Assembly: GCA_035627955.1 (NCBI GenBank)
Contig: DASPKU010000023.1
Location: forward strand, 1-64,000
From: Phycisphaerales bacterium
Lineage (GTDB): Bacteria > Planctomycetota > Phycisphaerae > Phycisphaerales > UBA1924
DNA length: 64,000 nt
Direction of reading: 5' to 3'
Shown: one piece after another, positions 44,456 through 52,469 of the stretch
How positions within the stretch are numbered: position 1 is the stretch's first letter
How the letters are laid out: each line of letters starts with the position of its first letter
Made by a program: the position numbers and the translations under genes
The notes under the pieces: model-generated
Told to the model about the DNA's origin: nothing
Seen by the model: only the letters and a program-made list of their open reading frames with translations
The model's database searches: none

Positions 44456-45229
44456 ATGGAGTACGTGATCGCAGGGTTGTGCGTGCTTGGCTTCGCGGCC
44501 GCGGTGTACCGGCTGCGGCAGTACCGCGCGAAGTACGAGGGGCGTGGGCTGTTCCTGCCCTGGCCCATCAAGAAGGTGAGCGCGGGCGAGGTCGATGAGG
44601 TGCTCGCGCCGGGCGAGCTGGGACCGAAGATCGAGTCCGAGACGATCTTCCTGCCGGCGATCAACGTGCTCGGCGGCATCAGCGACCGCGAGACGTGGGT
44701 GCTGTGCGCGATTGCCAGCAAGTCGAAGCTGATCTTCGAGTTCGGCACCTGCACCGGCAAGACGACGTACCTGCTGGCCCGCAACGCGCCGGCGGATGCG
44801 AGGGTGGTGACGCTGACCCTCGCTCCCGAGCAGGCGCCCGCGTACGCCAACGCGGCCGGCGACTCGGGGCGCGACCGCCGGGCAGCGCTGGAGGAGTCGG
44901 CGTTCACCGAGTTCTTCTACTCGGGCACCCCGGTGGAGGGACGGATCACGCAGCTCTTCGGCGACAGCAAGGCCTTCGACGAGAGCGAGTACGCGGGGCA
45001 GTGCGACATGATTTTCGTCGACGGCTCGCACGCGGCTTCGTACGTCGAGAGCGACAGCCGCAAGGCGCTGCGGATGGTGAAGCCCGGCGGGTTGATCTTC
45101 TGGCACGACTACCGCGGGCCGAACCGGGCGCCTGGCGTGTTCAGGACGCTGAACAAGCTCGCGAAGGAGCTGCCGCTGCGGCACATCGAGGGGACGACGC
45201 TGGTCTGCTACCGGGCGCCGCTGAGGTGA
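44456..45229 (+). CDS. Membrane-anchored class I methyltransferase (Methyltransf_24-like)
   Basis: The 257-residue protein has one N-terminal membrane helix (about 3-20, YVIAGLCVLGFAAAVYRL), then a SAM-binding fold: LIFEFGTCTGKTTYLLARN (about 91-109), DMIFVDGSHAASYVESD (about 184-200) and LRMVKPGGLIFWHDYRG. The FVDGSH motif and HD pair match O-methyltransferases acting on sugars or small molecules. The membrane anchor suggests a lipid or glycan substrate, but this is inference. It converges with the lipoprotein gene after 6 bases. Confidence 0.8.
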   Translation: MEYVIAGLCVLGFAAAVYRLRQYRAKYEGRGLFLPWPIKKVSAGEVDEVLAPGELGPKIESETIFLPAINVLGGISDRETWVLCAIASKSKLIFEFGTCTGKTTYLLARNAPADARVVTLTLAPEQAPAYANAAGDSGRDRRAALEESAFTEFFYSGTPVEGRITQLFGDSKAFDESEYAGQCDMIFVDGSHAASYVESDSRKALRMVKPGGLIFWHDYRGPNRAPGVFRTLNKLAKELPLRHIEGTTLVCYRAPLR

Positions 45230-45235
45230 CGCTGA

Positions 45236-45817
45236 TCACTCGTCGGGCCCGTAGAACCAGCGCAGCTTCCAGTTGCCCTTCTCCATCACCATGTCGAAGC
45301 CGGTCCACGTGAGGTCCTTCGCGCCCAGGCCCTGTACTTCGACGCGCTGGGTCTTGGGGCCCAGCTTGCGCGAGATCGCGCCCGGGGTGAGCTCCGCGTT
45401 GGGCATGGCGTTGAAGAGGGCGAGCACGTCGTCGCGCCGACGGACGAGCTCGTCGAAGGTCTCGCCGGGGTCGACGCCGCGGGCAGCGCACTCGGCCTTG
45501 GTCTCGCTGGCGAGGATCTGGTCGACGAAGGTCTTCTTGTCGTTGTCCTTGAGGGCGTTGTAGATGTGCACCATGAGGTGTCGGCCGCTGCGGGTGGTGA
45601 GCGTCTTCTTCTTGGTGACCGGGTCCTCAACGACGAGCTTGTCCTCGGGGATGGCGGTGGGGTCCTGGTAGTTCATGTCGCCGCGGACCACGGGCGTGCC
45701 GGACTCGGCGTTGGGCAGGCCGCCGAGGAAGGGGTTGTAGCGGACGACGCGCTTCTCGCACGCGCCGAGCACGCACGAGCAGATGATGACGAGCGCGATG
45801 GCGGCGTGCGCGGTCAT
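45236..45817 (-). CDS. Lipoprotein of unknown function coupled to nadB
   Basis: The 193-residue protein has a signal peptide and lipobox VLGAC (Cys20). A soluble domain follows with KTFVDQILASETKAECAARGVDPGETFDELVRRRDD (in part) and a final strand EKGNWKLRWFYGPDE. The tail resembles the small SnoaL/NTF2-like nutrient-stress folds, but I cannot assign it. Its ATG overlaps the nadB stop (ATGA), so translation depends on nadB. A much longer open frame in this phase overlaps nadB and is spurious. Confidence 0.72.
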   Translation of the reverse strand: MTAHAAIALVIICSCVLGACEKRVVRYNPFLGGLPNAESGTPVVRGDMNYQDPTAIPEDKLVVEDPVTKKKTLTTRSGRHLMVHIYNALKDNDKKTFVDQILASETKAECAARGVDPGETFDELVRRRDDVLALFNAMPNAELTPGAISRKLGPKTQRVEVQGLGAKDLTWTGFDMVMEKGNWKLRWFYGPDE

Positions 45818-47523
45818 GTCGTTGCCTGCGGCACTCCCGCGACTTCGACGGTCTCCACCTGGCCCCGCCCGCGCCGCCAGCAGTCGTGTATCGCAAACTC
45901 CGGGCGCGGCTCGGGGAAGTCGGTGCGGGTGTGGCAGCCGCGGCTCTCCTCCCGCCACGCGGCGGACCGGGCCACCAGCGCCCCCACCAGCAGAAGGTTC
46001 TGCGTTTCCCACCCGCTCGGCTCGTCGAAAATCTTGTCCAGCGTGTAGCGGGCCCAGAAGTCGATCATCTCGATCACGCCCGACAGCTTGGCGTCGGTGC
46101 GCTCGATGCCCGCGTTGCGCCACATGGCCGAGCGGAGCGAGCTGCGCACGTCGGCGAGGTCCAGCTCGCTGCGGTCGCTGGGACGTATGTCGCTGATGAT
46201 CGGCACCGGTGCGAAGCGGGCGGGCGAGCCCGCCCAGCCCGCGGGGCGGCCGTCGCCGCTGGGGGCCTGCTTCATCTCCGCGCACGTGCGGCCGGCGATC
46301 TCGCCGAACACCAGCCCCTCGAGCAGCGAGTTGCTCGCCAGGCGGTTGGCCCCGTGCAGGCCCGTGCACGTGCACTCGCCCGCGGCGTACAGCCCCGGCA
46401 CATCCGTACGGGCGGCGCGGTCGGTGCGGATCCCCCCCACCATGTAGTGGGCGGCGGGGTGCACCGGGATGAGGTCCTGACGAGGATCCAACTCGAACTT
46501 CTTGAGCAGTGCGGTGATGCCGGGGAAGCGGAGGTCGAAGTGCTCGATGTGCCGGCAGTCCAGCAGCACGTGCTCGCCGCCCTGCTTGGCGATCTGCCGC
46601 ACGATGGCGCGGCTGACGATGTCGCGCGGCGCGAGTTCCGCGAGCGGGTGCACGTCGCGCATGAAGCGGCGGCCCGCGGCGTCCAGCAGGTGCGCCCCCG
46701 CGCCGCGGATCGCCTCGGTGATCAGGGCGCGGCTGGCGCCCGCGAGGTAGAGCGTCGTCGGATGGAACTGCACATAGGCCATGTCGGCCAGCGTGGCGCC
46801 GGCTCTGTAGGCCATGGCAAGGCCGTCGGCGGTAGCGACGGCCGGATTGGTGGTCTCGCGGTAGAGCACGCCCGCGCCGCCGGTGGCGATGATGGTCGCC
46901 TTGGCCCAGATCATCTGCAGTCCGTACTTGGGGTGGTGCGTGATCGCGCCCATCACCGGCGAGCCGGGCTCGGTGTGCGGGGTGATCAGGTCGAGCGCGA
47001 AGCACTTCTGGAACACGCGGATGTTGGAGATCGACCGCACCTTCTCCAGCAGCACGCGCTGGAGCTCGGCGCCGGTCGCATCGCCGTGGGCGTGGACGAT
47101 GCGGTGGTGGGTGTGCCCGCCCTCGCGCCCGAGCGCCGGACGGGCGGCGTCCGCGGGGTCCCTGTCGATCTGCATGCCCCAGCCGATAAGCTCTTCGATG
47201 AGCCCCGGGCCGCGCTCGGCGACGAGCTTGACAACGCCCGGCTCGCACACGCCGGCGCCCGCGACGAGCGTGTCGTCAACGTGCGACTGCACGCTGTCGT
47301 CCTCGGCCATCACCCCGGCGATGCCGCCCTGGGCCCACGCGGTATTGGTCGACTTGAGGTCGCCCTTGGCGAGCACGATGACCTCGCCGTGGGCGGAGGC
47401 CGACACCGCGGCCCGCAGCCCCGCGACACCCGCGCCGATCACCAGCGTGTCGGTGAAGATCTGCGGCAGCAGCCCCGAGCGGAAGGGGATCAGGTAGCGG
47501 CGTTGATCGAAGAGGCCGTCCAT
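45814..47523 (-). CDS. nadB: L-aspartate oxidase NadB
   Basis: FAD enzyme that oxidises aspartate to iminoaspartate for quinolinate and NAD synthesis. The 569-residue protein has the FAD motif DTLVIGAGVAGLRAAVSAS (about 25-43) and STNTAWAQGGIAGV (about 58-71). The active-site region EGGHTHHRIVHAHGDATGAELQ, AAGECTCTGLHGANRLASNSLLEG (in part) and a C-terminal helical domain follow. nadA and nadC are not in the window. A TACACT box lies 8 nt before the ATG. Confidence 0.94.
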   Translation of the reverse strand: MDGLFDQRRYLIPFRSGLLPQIFTDTLVIGAGVAGLRAAVSASAHGEVIVLAKGDLKSTNTAWAQGGIAGVMAEDDSVQSHVDDTLVAGAGVCEPGVVKLVAERGPGLIEELIGWGMQIDRDPADAARPALGREGGHTHHRIVHAHGDATGAELQRVLLEKVRSISNIRVFQKCFALDLITPHTEPGSPVMGAITHHPKYGLQMIWAKATIIATGGAGVLYRETTNPAVATADGLAMAYRAGATLADMAYVQFHPTTLYLAGASRALITEAIRGAGAHLLDAAGRRFMRDVHPLAELAPRDIVSRAIVRQIAKQGGEHVLLDCRHIEHFDLRFPGITALLKKFELDPRQDLIPVHPAAHYMVGGIRTDRAARTDVPGLYAAGECTCTGLHGANRLASNSLLEGLVFGEIAGRTCAEMKQAPSGDGRPAGWAGSPARFAPVPIISDIRPSDRSELDLADVRSSLRSAMWRNAGIERTDAKLSGVIEMIDFWARYTLDKIFDEPSGWETQNLLLVGALVARSAAWREESRGCHTRTDFPEPRPEFAIHDCWRRGRGQVETVEVAGVPQATT

Positions 47524-47531
47524 CGTGGGTG

Positions 47532-47537
47532 AGTGTA
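47532..47537 (-). promoter_or_regulatory. -10-like hexamer for nadB (predicted leaderless)
   Basis: TACACT on the minus strand ends 8 nt before ATG 47523. Confidence 0.45.
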
Positions 47538-47568
47538 GGGGGAAACGCGTCGCGGTCTGCGGGTGTGA

Positions 47569-48612
47569 TTAGCCGCCGAGGAGGCGGCTGTAGAGCGACC
47601 GCGCGACCTCCGGACGGGTGGTCCCGCGGATGATGGCGCGGGCATCGGGGAAGACCGTCAACTCCAGGCCGTCAGGGAGGACGCAGCGAACGTGCAGGCG
47701 GCCCGAGGTTGTCTGGCCGTGGGCGGCGAGGCGTGAGGCGATCGCCGGAAGGTCGAGGCTCGCTGGAGCCGGCGGGGTGACTTGCACGGCGTTCTGGCCG
47801 CAGAGCGACGCGTGATCGGAAATGGTGGACGAGAGGACCTCGAACTGTCGTCGACCGCAGCAGGGGCAATCGGGCCGCTTGGCTTCGCTGAGATCGAGAG
47901 ATCGCGAGCGGCCGGTCCAGGCATCGACGTCGTTCAGCGTGGTGCGCCACTCCTGCGGGCTGCCCGAAATCAAAAGCCTGATCACTGCCGCAGCCTGCAA
48001 CGCCGCCACCACCGCCACTGCGGGGCCGAGCACCCCCGCGATATCGCACGTCGGTGTTGCTCCCGGGGCCGCGGGCTCCGGGAACACGCAGCGCAGGCAC
48101 GGGCCCGGCGGTGTGAAGAGGGCGGACATGCCGGCCGTGCCCACGACGCCGGCGTAGGCGTATGGAATCGCGTGCTTCACCGAGAGATCATTGAGCAGGT
48201 AGCGCGTCTCGAAGTTGTCGGTGCCGTCGATGAGGATGTCGGGTTGGACCTGGGCCAGCGTCTGCTCGGCGATGGTCGCCGTCAGGTCGCGCACGAGAGG
48301 CACGATCCCAATCTGCGAGTTCACGCGCGAGAGCCGCGCCGCCGCGGCCGCGGCCTTGGGTGTCGCGGATGCCGCGTCGGCTTCGTCGAACAGCGTCTGC
48401 CGCTGGAGGTTCGTGAACTCCACGAGGTCGCGGTCGAGCAGGTGGAGTGTGCCGACACCGGCACGTGCGAGGAGGTCGGCGCTTGTGCATCCGAGCGCGC
48501 CGACACCGACGACGAGCACGCGTGCCCGCGCGAGGCGTTCCTGGCCGACATCGCCGACTTGCGGAAGCAGTTGCTGGCGGTGGTAGCGGTTGACTGGGCC
48601 CGGTGAACTCAC
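47569..48612 (-). CDS. ThiF/MoeB-family sulfur-carrier adenylyltransferase
   Basis: E1-like enzyme that adenylates the C-terminus of a ThiS- or MoaD-type sulfur carrier. The protein has 347 residues from GTG 48612 (VSSPGPVNRYHRQQLLPQVG). The ATP site is VLVVGVGALGCTSADLLARAG (about 31-51) with DRDLVEFTNLQRQ. Zinc cysteines lie in CLRCVF and CPCCGRRQ, and CDIAGVLGP is conserved. The C-terminal GTTRPEVARSLYSRL is typical of MoeB. The open frame runs 27 codons further upstream, but that part is repeat-derived (PGYPAAPPRLL), so I reject it. No thi or moa partner is nearby. Confidence 0.85.
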   Translation of the reverse strand: MSSPGPVNRYHRQQLLPQVGDVGQERLARARVLVVGVGALGCTSADLLARAGVGTLHLLDRDLVEFTNLQRQTLFDEADAASATPKAAAAAARLSRVNSQIGIVPLVRDLTATIAEQTLAQVQPDILIDGTDNFETRYLLNDLSVKHAIPYAYAGVVGTAGMSALFTPPGPCLRCVFPEPAAPGATPTCDIAGVLGPAVAVVAALQAAAVIRLLISGSPQEWRTTLNDVDAWTGRSRSLDLSEAKRPDCPCCGRRQFEVLSSTISDHASLCGQNAVQVTPPAPASLDLPAIASRLAAHGQTTSGRLHVRCVLPDGLELTVFPDARAIIRGTTRPEVARSLYSRLLGG

Positions 48613-48618
48613 GCTGCC

Positions 48619-48624
48619 AGCGTA
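48619..48624 (-). promoter_or_regulatory. -10-like hexamer for the ThiF/MoeB-like gene
   Basis: TACGCT on the minus strand ends 6 nt before GTG 48612. It supports that start over the longer frame. Confidence 0.45.
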
Positions 48625-48645
48625 GCGGCACGCGCAACAGAGAAG

Positions 48646-48671
48646 CCGCGGCGGAGCGGCGGGGTACCCAG
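48646..48671 (-). repeat. Solo end of the TGGGTACCCCG element
   Basis: CCTGGGTACCCCGCCGCTCCGCCGCGG read on the minus strand, matching the terminal repeats at 17602 and 4140. No partner end is near. It sits between the rpsG terminator and the ThiF promoter. Confidence 0.55.
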
Positions 48672-48709
48672 GAAAAGAAACAGGGCCCGGCATCGCTGCC
48701 GAGCCCTGC
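48672..48709 (-). terminator. Rho-independent terminator of rpsG
   Basis: On the minus strand CAGGGCTCGGCA pairs with TGCCGGGCCCTG (one wobble) across GCGA, then TTTCTTTTCC. Confidence 0.85.
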
Positions 48710-48732
48710 GGTTTGACTGCTGTCGGTCAGAC

Positions 48733-49227
48733 TCAGGCGAAGTGGGCGAAGGCGCGGTTGGCCTCGGCCATGCGGTGGGTCTGATCGCGGGTCTGCATCG
48801 CCTTGCCCTCACCCTTGGCCGCGGCGTAGAGCTCATCGGCGAGGCGCTGGGCGTAGGGGCGGCCCTTCTCGGAGCGGGTCGCCTCGATGATCCAGCGGAA
48901 CGCGAGGCTCTGCTGGCGCTTGCGGTTGACCTGCATGGGCACCTGGTAGTTGGCGCCGCCAATTCGCTTGCTGCGGACCTCGACGAACGGCTTCACGTTC
49001 TCGATCGCCCGCTGGAAGACCTCCATGGCCTCCTTGGGGGCCTCGGGGACGGTCTCCTTCGCGAGCTTTGCCTGGATGATGTCCATGGCGTCATAGATGC
49101 ACCGCTGCGCCACGGCCTTCTTGCCGTCGTACATGATGCAGTTAATGAACCGGGCCAGCGTCCGATCGCCGTAGCGGGGATCGGGACGAAGCTGCTTCTC
49201 GGCCGCGGTGAAAGACTTGCCGCCCAT
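48733..49227 (-). CDS. rpsG: 30S ribosomal protein S7
   Basis: Primary 16S rRNA-binding protein of the 30S head and usually the autorepressor of the str operon. The 164-residue protein has the YGDRTLARFINCIMYDGKK and FQRAIENVKPFVEVRSKRIGGANYQVP blocks and NRAFAHFA at the C-terminus. It is a few residues longer than E. coli S7 by an N-terminal MGGKSFTAAEKQL extension. GGAG lies 9 nt before the ATG. It follows rpsL after 130 bases, and the spacer can form a GGGACC/GGTCCC hairpin. Confidence 0.96.
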   Translation of the reverse strand: MGGKSFTAAEKQLRPDPRYGDRTLARFINCIMYDGKKAVAQRCIYDAMDIIQAKLAKETVPEAPKEAMEVFQRAIENVKPFVEVRSKRIGGANYQVPMQVNRKRQQSLAFRWIIEATRSEKGRPYAQRLADELYAAAKGEGKAMQTRDQTHRMAEANRAFAHFA

Positions 49228-49242
49228 ACCTGAAACTCCTTT

Positions 49243-49267
49243 GGCTGGGGGACCTGTTCAAGGTCCC
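49243..49267 (-). promoter_or_regulatory. Hairpin in the rpsL-rpsG spacer
   Basis: GGGACC pairs with GGTCCC across TTGAACA, just upstream of the rpsG ribosome site. It is a possible S7 autoregulation element, weak evidence only. Confidence 0.25.
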
Positions 49268-49357
49268 TGCACTGTTCACCCCGGCGGTCGGGCCGACCTA
49301 CCGGGATTACTGCCGGGCCCGGGACCATCCCGAGCCCACTGGTTGTGATTCGATGAG

Positions 49358-49729
49358 TTACTTGCCCTTCTTGGCGCCGTACTTGGACCGGCCCTGCTTG
49401 CGGCCTTCGACGCCGAGGCAGTCGAGGGCGCCGCGGACGATGTGGTACCGCACGCCGGGAAGGTCGCGCACACGCCCGCCACGCACCAGAACGATCGAGT
49501 GCTCCTGGAGGTTGTGACCCTCGCCACCGATGTAGGCGGTCACTTCCTTGCCGTTGGAGAGGCGCACACGGGCGATCTTGCGGAGCGCTGAGTTAGGCTT
49601 CTTGGGGGTGGTGGTGCGGACGATCAGGCACACGCCGCGCTTCTGCGGGGACTCGGCAAGGTCCTTGACCTTGGACTTGGTCTCAACGGGGCGGCGGGGC
49701 TTGCGGACCAGCTGGTTGATCGTCGGCAT
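49358..49729 (-). CDS. rpsL: 30S ribosomal protein S12
   Basis: Decoding-centre protein. The 123-residue protein has [15 protein letters not shown], then [23 protein letters not shown], where mutations giving streptomycin resistance occur in other bacteria (the equivalent Lys are present). [25 protein letters not shown] and the KKGK end follow. No Shine-Dalgarno is visible; the bases before the ATG are TTTTCCCCCT. A promoter candidate lies about 64 nt upstream. It pairs with rpsG downstream, while fusA is far away. Confidence 0.96.
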   Translation of the reverse strand: MPTINQLVRKPRRPVETKSKVKDLAESPQKRGVCLIVRTTTPKKPNSALRKIARVRLSNGKEVTAYIGGEGHNLQEHSIVLVRGGRVRDLPGVRYHIVRGALDCLGVEGRKQGRSKYGAKKGK

Positions 49730-49792
49730 AGGGGGAAAACTCTCGCTCGGGAAGTCAAAGCAGACCGCGCCCTGTCCGGAGCGCGGGAGGGA

Positions 49793-49820
49793 AGTGTAGC
49801 GCGATGGTCCGGGCGGGCAA
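49793..49820 (-). promoter_or_regulatory. Candidate promoter of the rpsL-rpsG operon
   Basis: On the minus strand TTGCCC, a 16-nt spacer, then TACACT. The leader to rpsL would be about 60 nt. Confidence 0.45.
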
Positions 49821-49868
49821 GTGGGTTGCGGGGGTCTTCCCACCCCTTTGTTGGGGTTTGGGAGGGGA

Positions 49869-50426
49869 TCAGGGCAGGAACTCGGACAGTGACTCGGCCA
49901 CCCCTAACCGGGCCGCCCAATGGGTGAGGTAGCCGCGGTCGAGTTCGCCGCACACCAGCAGGATGTCGTCGATGTCTGCCAGGTCCTTGCGACGGCCTGC
50001 CAGCAGTTTGAGCAGAACGATGTCCTCGGCGGTCATCATCTTCACCACGACGGAATCGATCTTCGCATCGACCGCACGACGAACGGCGCTCTCAAGGAGG
50101 TCGCCCTCGCCTGCCACGAACAAGTCTGTGCGCCAGACATGACCCTCTGCGAAACGACCGAGTTTCGCTTTCTGGAGTCCCTGCAGGTTGTCCAGGAACC
50201 CGGTCCGGTGCTCGGAGGGCACGTCGAAGCCAGCCGCCTCGAACGCATCAAGCATCGCCTGATACATTGAGGCATCAACTGCAACTGCGATATCAGCGTC
50301 GTAGGTCGGGCGGGGCAGTCCCCAATACCTCGATGCGAACCCGCCCATGATGGCGTACGGAATCCGGAGTTGTTCAAGGACGGCAACGCCTTCGAGAAGA
50401 ACCTGCTGAACCGGGAGGTCCGTCAA
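49869..50426 (-). CDS. Nucleotidyltransferase-fold protein of a two-gene module
   Basis: The 185-residue protein has the minimal nucleotidyltransferase core [21 protein letters not shown] (about 28-48). G-G-F/A-x...D-x-D supplies the metal ligands, and [29 protein letters not shown] (about 128-156) is typical of DUF6036/AbiEii-like proteins. Its ATG overlaps the stop of the small upstream gene (ATGA). Such pairs occur as toxin-antitoxin or stress modules, but no toxin activity is established here. Base composition is visibly less GC-rich than its neighbours, which hints at later acquisition. Confidence 0.75.
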   Translation of the reverse strand: MTDLPVQQVLLEGVAVLEQLRIPYAIMGGFASRYWGLPRPTYDADIAVAVDASMYQAMLDAFEAAGFDVPSEHRTGFLDNLQGLQKAKLGRFAEGHVWRTDLFVAGEGDLLESAVRRAVDAKIDSVVVKMMTAEDIVLLKLLAGRRKDLADIDDILLVCGELDRGYLTHWAARLGVAESLSEFLP

Positions 50427-50626
50427 GACGCCCTCCGCAAACGCCGGAGCATTTCCGCATCGGAGTCATCGTGACGCTTGAGGTCGATCGCCAGCCGACG
50501 CTCGAGTTCTTCAGGCGGCAATCGCTTCAACTGGTCCCACGCGAAGTCCATGAGCTTCTCGACGAGTCGCCAGCGTTCTGAAGGGTCCATCTTGCGAAAT
50601 GATTCCAGTTGCTCTGGCCCTTGCAT
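50423..50626 (-). CDS. Small helical partner of the nucleotidyltransferase
   Basis: The protein is 67 residues from ATG 50626 (MQGPEQLESFRKMDPSERWRL). It is all-helical and charged, with MDPSERWRLVEKLMDFAWDQL and PPEELERRLAIDLKRHDDSD. This pattern of a short helical protein upstream of a nucleotidyltransferase resembles antitoxin-like partners in some modules. I know no exact family. It is coupled to the next gene by ATGA. A TATCAT box lies 6 nt before the ATG. Confidence 0.65.
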   Translation of the reverse strand: MQGPEQLESFRKMDPSERWRLVEKLMDFAWDQLKRLPPEELERRLAIDLKRHDDSDAEMLRRLRRAS

Positions 50627-50632
50627 AACCAA

Positions 50633-50638
50633 ATGATA
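50633..50638 (-). promoter_or_regulatory. -10-like hexamer for the nucleotidyltransferase module
   Basis: TATCAT on the minus strand ends 6 nt before ATG 50626. Confidence 0.45.
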
Positions 50639-50671
50639 CGATCAGGGCCGCCGGCGAGCCATAGGCGCTTG

Positions 50672-50677
50672 TATCCT
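50672..50677 (+). promoter_or_regulatory. -10-like hexamer for the MazG-like gene
   Basis: TATCCT ends 6 nt before ATG 50684. It lies back to back with the module promoter at 50633-50638. Confidence 0.45.
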
Positions 50678-50683
50678 CCCACC

Positions 50684-50983
50684 ATGCTCACCGTCTCCGC
50701 CTTCCAGCAGCTCATCCGCGACCGCTACTACAAGACCGACTCCGCCCGCGGCGTGCCCGGCACGTTCATGTGGCTGATCGAAGAGGTCGGCGAACTCGCG
50801 ACCTCGCTGCAGGACAACGCGCCCGGCAAGTCCCCCACCCCTGAGCAGCGGAAGAACCTCGAGGAAGAGTTCGCCGACGTGATCGCTTGGGTCACCACAC
50901 TGGCCAACATCACGGGCGTGGACCTCGAGAAGGCCCTGAGCAAGTACACCGACCCTACACGGGTTGAGGGCGTGAAGTCTTAG
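50684..50983 (+). CDS. MazG-like nucleotide pyrophosphohydrolase
   Basis: The 99-residue all-alpha NTP pyrophosphohydrolase-like protein has metal-binding acidic residues in MWLIEEVGELATSL (about 28-41) and LEEEFADVIAWV (about 63-74), then NITGVDLEKALSKY. Small single-domain members remove non-canonical or excess nucleotides; the substrate is unknown here. The start at 50684 is the first Met of the conserved helix. Its last 29 bases overlap the 3' end of the convergent phosphatase gene. Confidence 0.85.
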   Translation: MLTVSAFQQLIRDRYYKTDSARGVPGTFMWLIEEVGELATSLQDNAPGKSPTPEQRKNLEEEFADVIAWVTTLANITGVDLEKALSKYTDPTRVEGVKS

Positions 50984-52442
50984 CGGGCACGGTGACCTCT
51001 GGAGTGGGCGGGGCGGGCGCGACCGGGCGCGAAATCTCGATCACCAGCGTGTCGTCTGCCGGCGGGCCGCTGCGGTGCTGCTCCACGGCATGGATCAGCG
51101 ACTGCGGCCACTCGCCCACCCGAAGGCGCGGCATGCCGGCGATCACCCGCTGCATGCCCGTCATGCTGAACATGCGCCCGTGCTGGTCGCGGGCCTCGAT
51201 CGCTCCGTCCGTGTAGGCGATCAGCGTGTCGCCGGGGTGGAAGGGCAGGGTCACAGGGTCGGGCGCGAACTCCGCGTCGGGGCTCACCCCCAGCAGCAGG
51301 CTGGTGGAGGGCAGGTCGTGCACGGTACCGTTGACGCCGCGCAGGTAAGCGGATGGGTGGCCACCGCTGGCGTACTCGAGCGTGTCGGCCTCCGGGTCGG
51401 CCCGCAGGCACAGGGCCGTCACAAACACCGCGTGGTTGGCGAGGGTGAGGTACACGTAGCGGTTAAGCGATGCCAGCACCTCGCCGGGGCCGATGCCCGG
51501 GTTCTCGGCAAAGAGACGCTGGAGTTCCCCGTGCAGGCGGTTGACGGTGAGGGCCGCGGGGATGCCGTGGCCCGTCACGTCCATGAGCACGATGCTCAGC
51601 GGCTTGCCGGGTGCCGCGCAGGAGGTGTACAAGTAGTCCCCGCCGATCTGGTGCATGGGCTCGTACACGTACGAGAACTGCACGGGCCCGTCCTTGATGG
51701 GCGCCGGGAAGAGCGCCTCGTGGATGCGGCGGGCGTCGAACAGCTCACGCCGAACCTCGCCGTACCTTCTCTGGAAGAACGCGAGCTTGAACTCCTCGGT
51801 CCGGCGCGAGTGCCGGATGACGCAGATAAGCACCCCCGGCACCGCGATCAGCAGCGAGAACGGCGCCTTCACAGCCAGCCAGCTCAGCCCATCCTCGGAC
51901 AGCGCGGCCGCGAGCGCCGCGTTCAGGATCAGCACCGGCACGATCGGTCGGAGCGCCTGCGTCGCGGTCCAGGGCAGGAACGAGCAGGCGATGATGTGCG
52001 TGATCATGACCGCGAACAGCCCGGCCGTGCCGCGGGCGCCCGCCCAGTCCATGCTCACCTGCAGCAGGCCGTCGGCCATTACCAGGAGGTAGCTGGTCAG
52101 CAGCATTCGGTGCGGCGGGAAGGCGTTGCGTTTCGCGCCGACAAGGCACGACGCGTAGGTCACCAGGAGCGTCACGGCAAACAACCAGGACAGCACCGAG
52201 CGAAGCGTGGGGCTCAGCTGGCCAGCGATCGCGGCCAGCGGCGCACTCAGATCCGGGCCCGAGAACAGCCCGATCACACCCGAGATGACCAGCACCAGCA
52301 CCACCAGGCCGCCGAACACGGTCATCGTGCCCGAGAACCAGATGAACCGCGTGCGCAGCAGATACTGCGTATGAGCCTCGAACTCCTGGCTGAGGTCCGA
52401 GGTGATCTGCGGCTGCTGAGGTTGTGGACGGGCCCGGCGCAC
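50955..52442 (-). CDS. Membrane SpoIIE-type PP2C serine phosphatase
   Basis: The 495-residue protein has an N-terminal region with about six membrane spans (about 35-215), a linker helix (FQRRYGEVRRELFDARRIHEALFP) and a PP2C/SpoIIE phosphatase domain. Metal ligands lie in HQIGGDYLYT and SIVLMDVTGHGIPAAL, and GPPADDTLVIEI is near the end. Such enzymes usually dephosphorylate an anti-sigma-factor antagonist. It is the last gene of the pilin cluster on this strand, 27 bases after the small membrane gene. GTG start at 52442. The Pro-rich tail is probably disordered. Confidence 0.87.
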   Translation of the reverse strand: MRRARPQPQQPQITSDLSQEFEAHTQYLLRTRFIWFSGTMTVFGGLVVLVLVISGVIGLFSGPDLSAPLAAIAGQLSPTLRSVLSWLFAVTLLVTYASCLVGAKRNAFPPHRMLLTSYLLVMADGLLQVSMDWAGARGTAGLFAVMITHIIACSFLPWTATQALRPIVPVLILNAALAAALSEDGLSWLAVKAPFSLLIAVPGVLICVIRHSRRTEEFKLAFFQRRYGEVRRELFDARRIHEALFPAPIKDGPVQFSYVYEPMHQIGGDYLYTSCAAPGKPLSIVLMDVTGHGIPAALTVNRLHGELQRLFAENPGIGPGEVLASLNRYVYLTLANHAVFVTALCLRADPEADTLEYASGGHPSAYLRGVNGTVHDLPSTSLLLGVSPDAEFAPDPVTLPFHPGDTLIAYTDGAIEARDQHGRMFSMTGMQRVIAGMPRLRVGEWPQSLIHAVEQHRSGPPADDTLVIEISRPVAPAPPTPEVTVPAKTSRPQPV

Positions 52443-52469
52443 GGGCCCATGTTACCGCGCCGCTGCCAC

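Noticed and set aside
45818-47248. Extension of the lipoprotein frame through nadB (670 codons)
   Set aside because: Upstream part is out of frame with nadB and low-complexity; signal peptide and lipobox mark the start at 45817.
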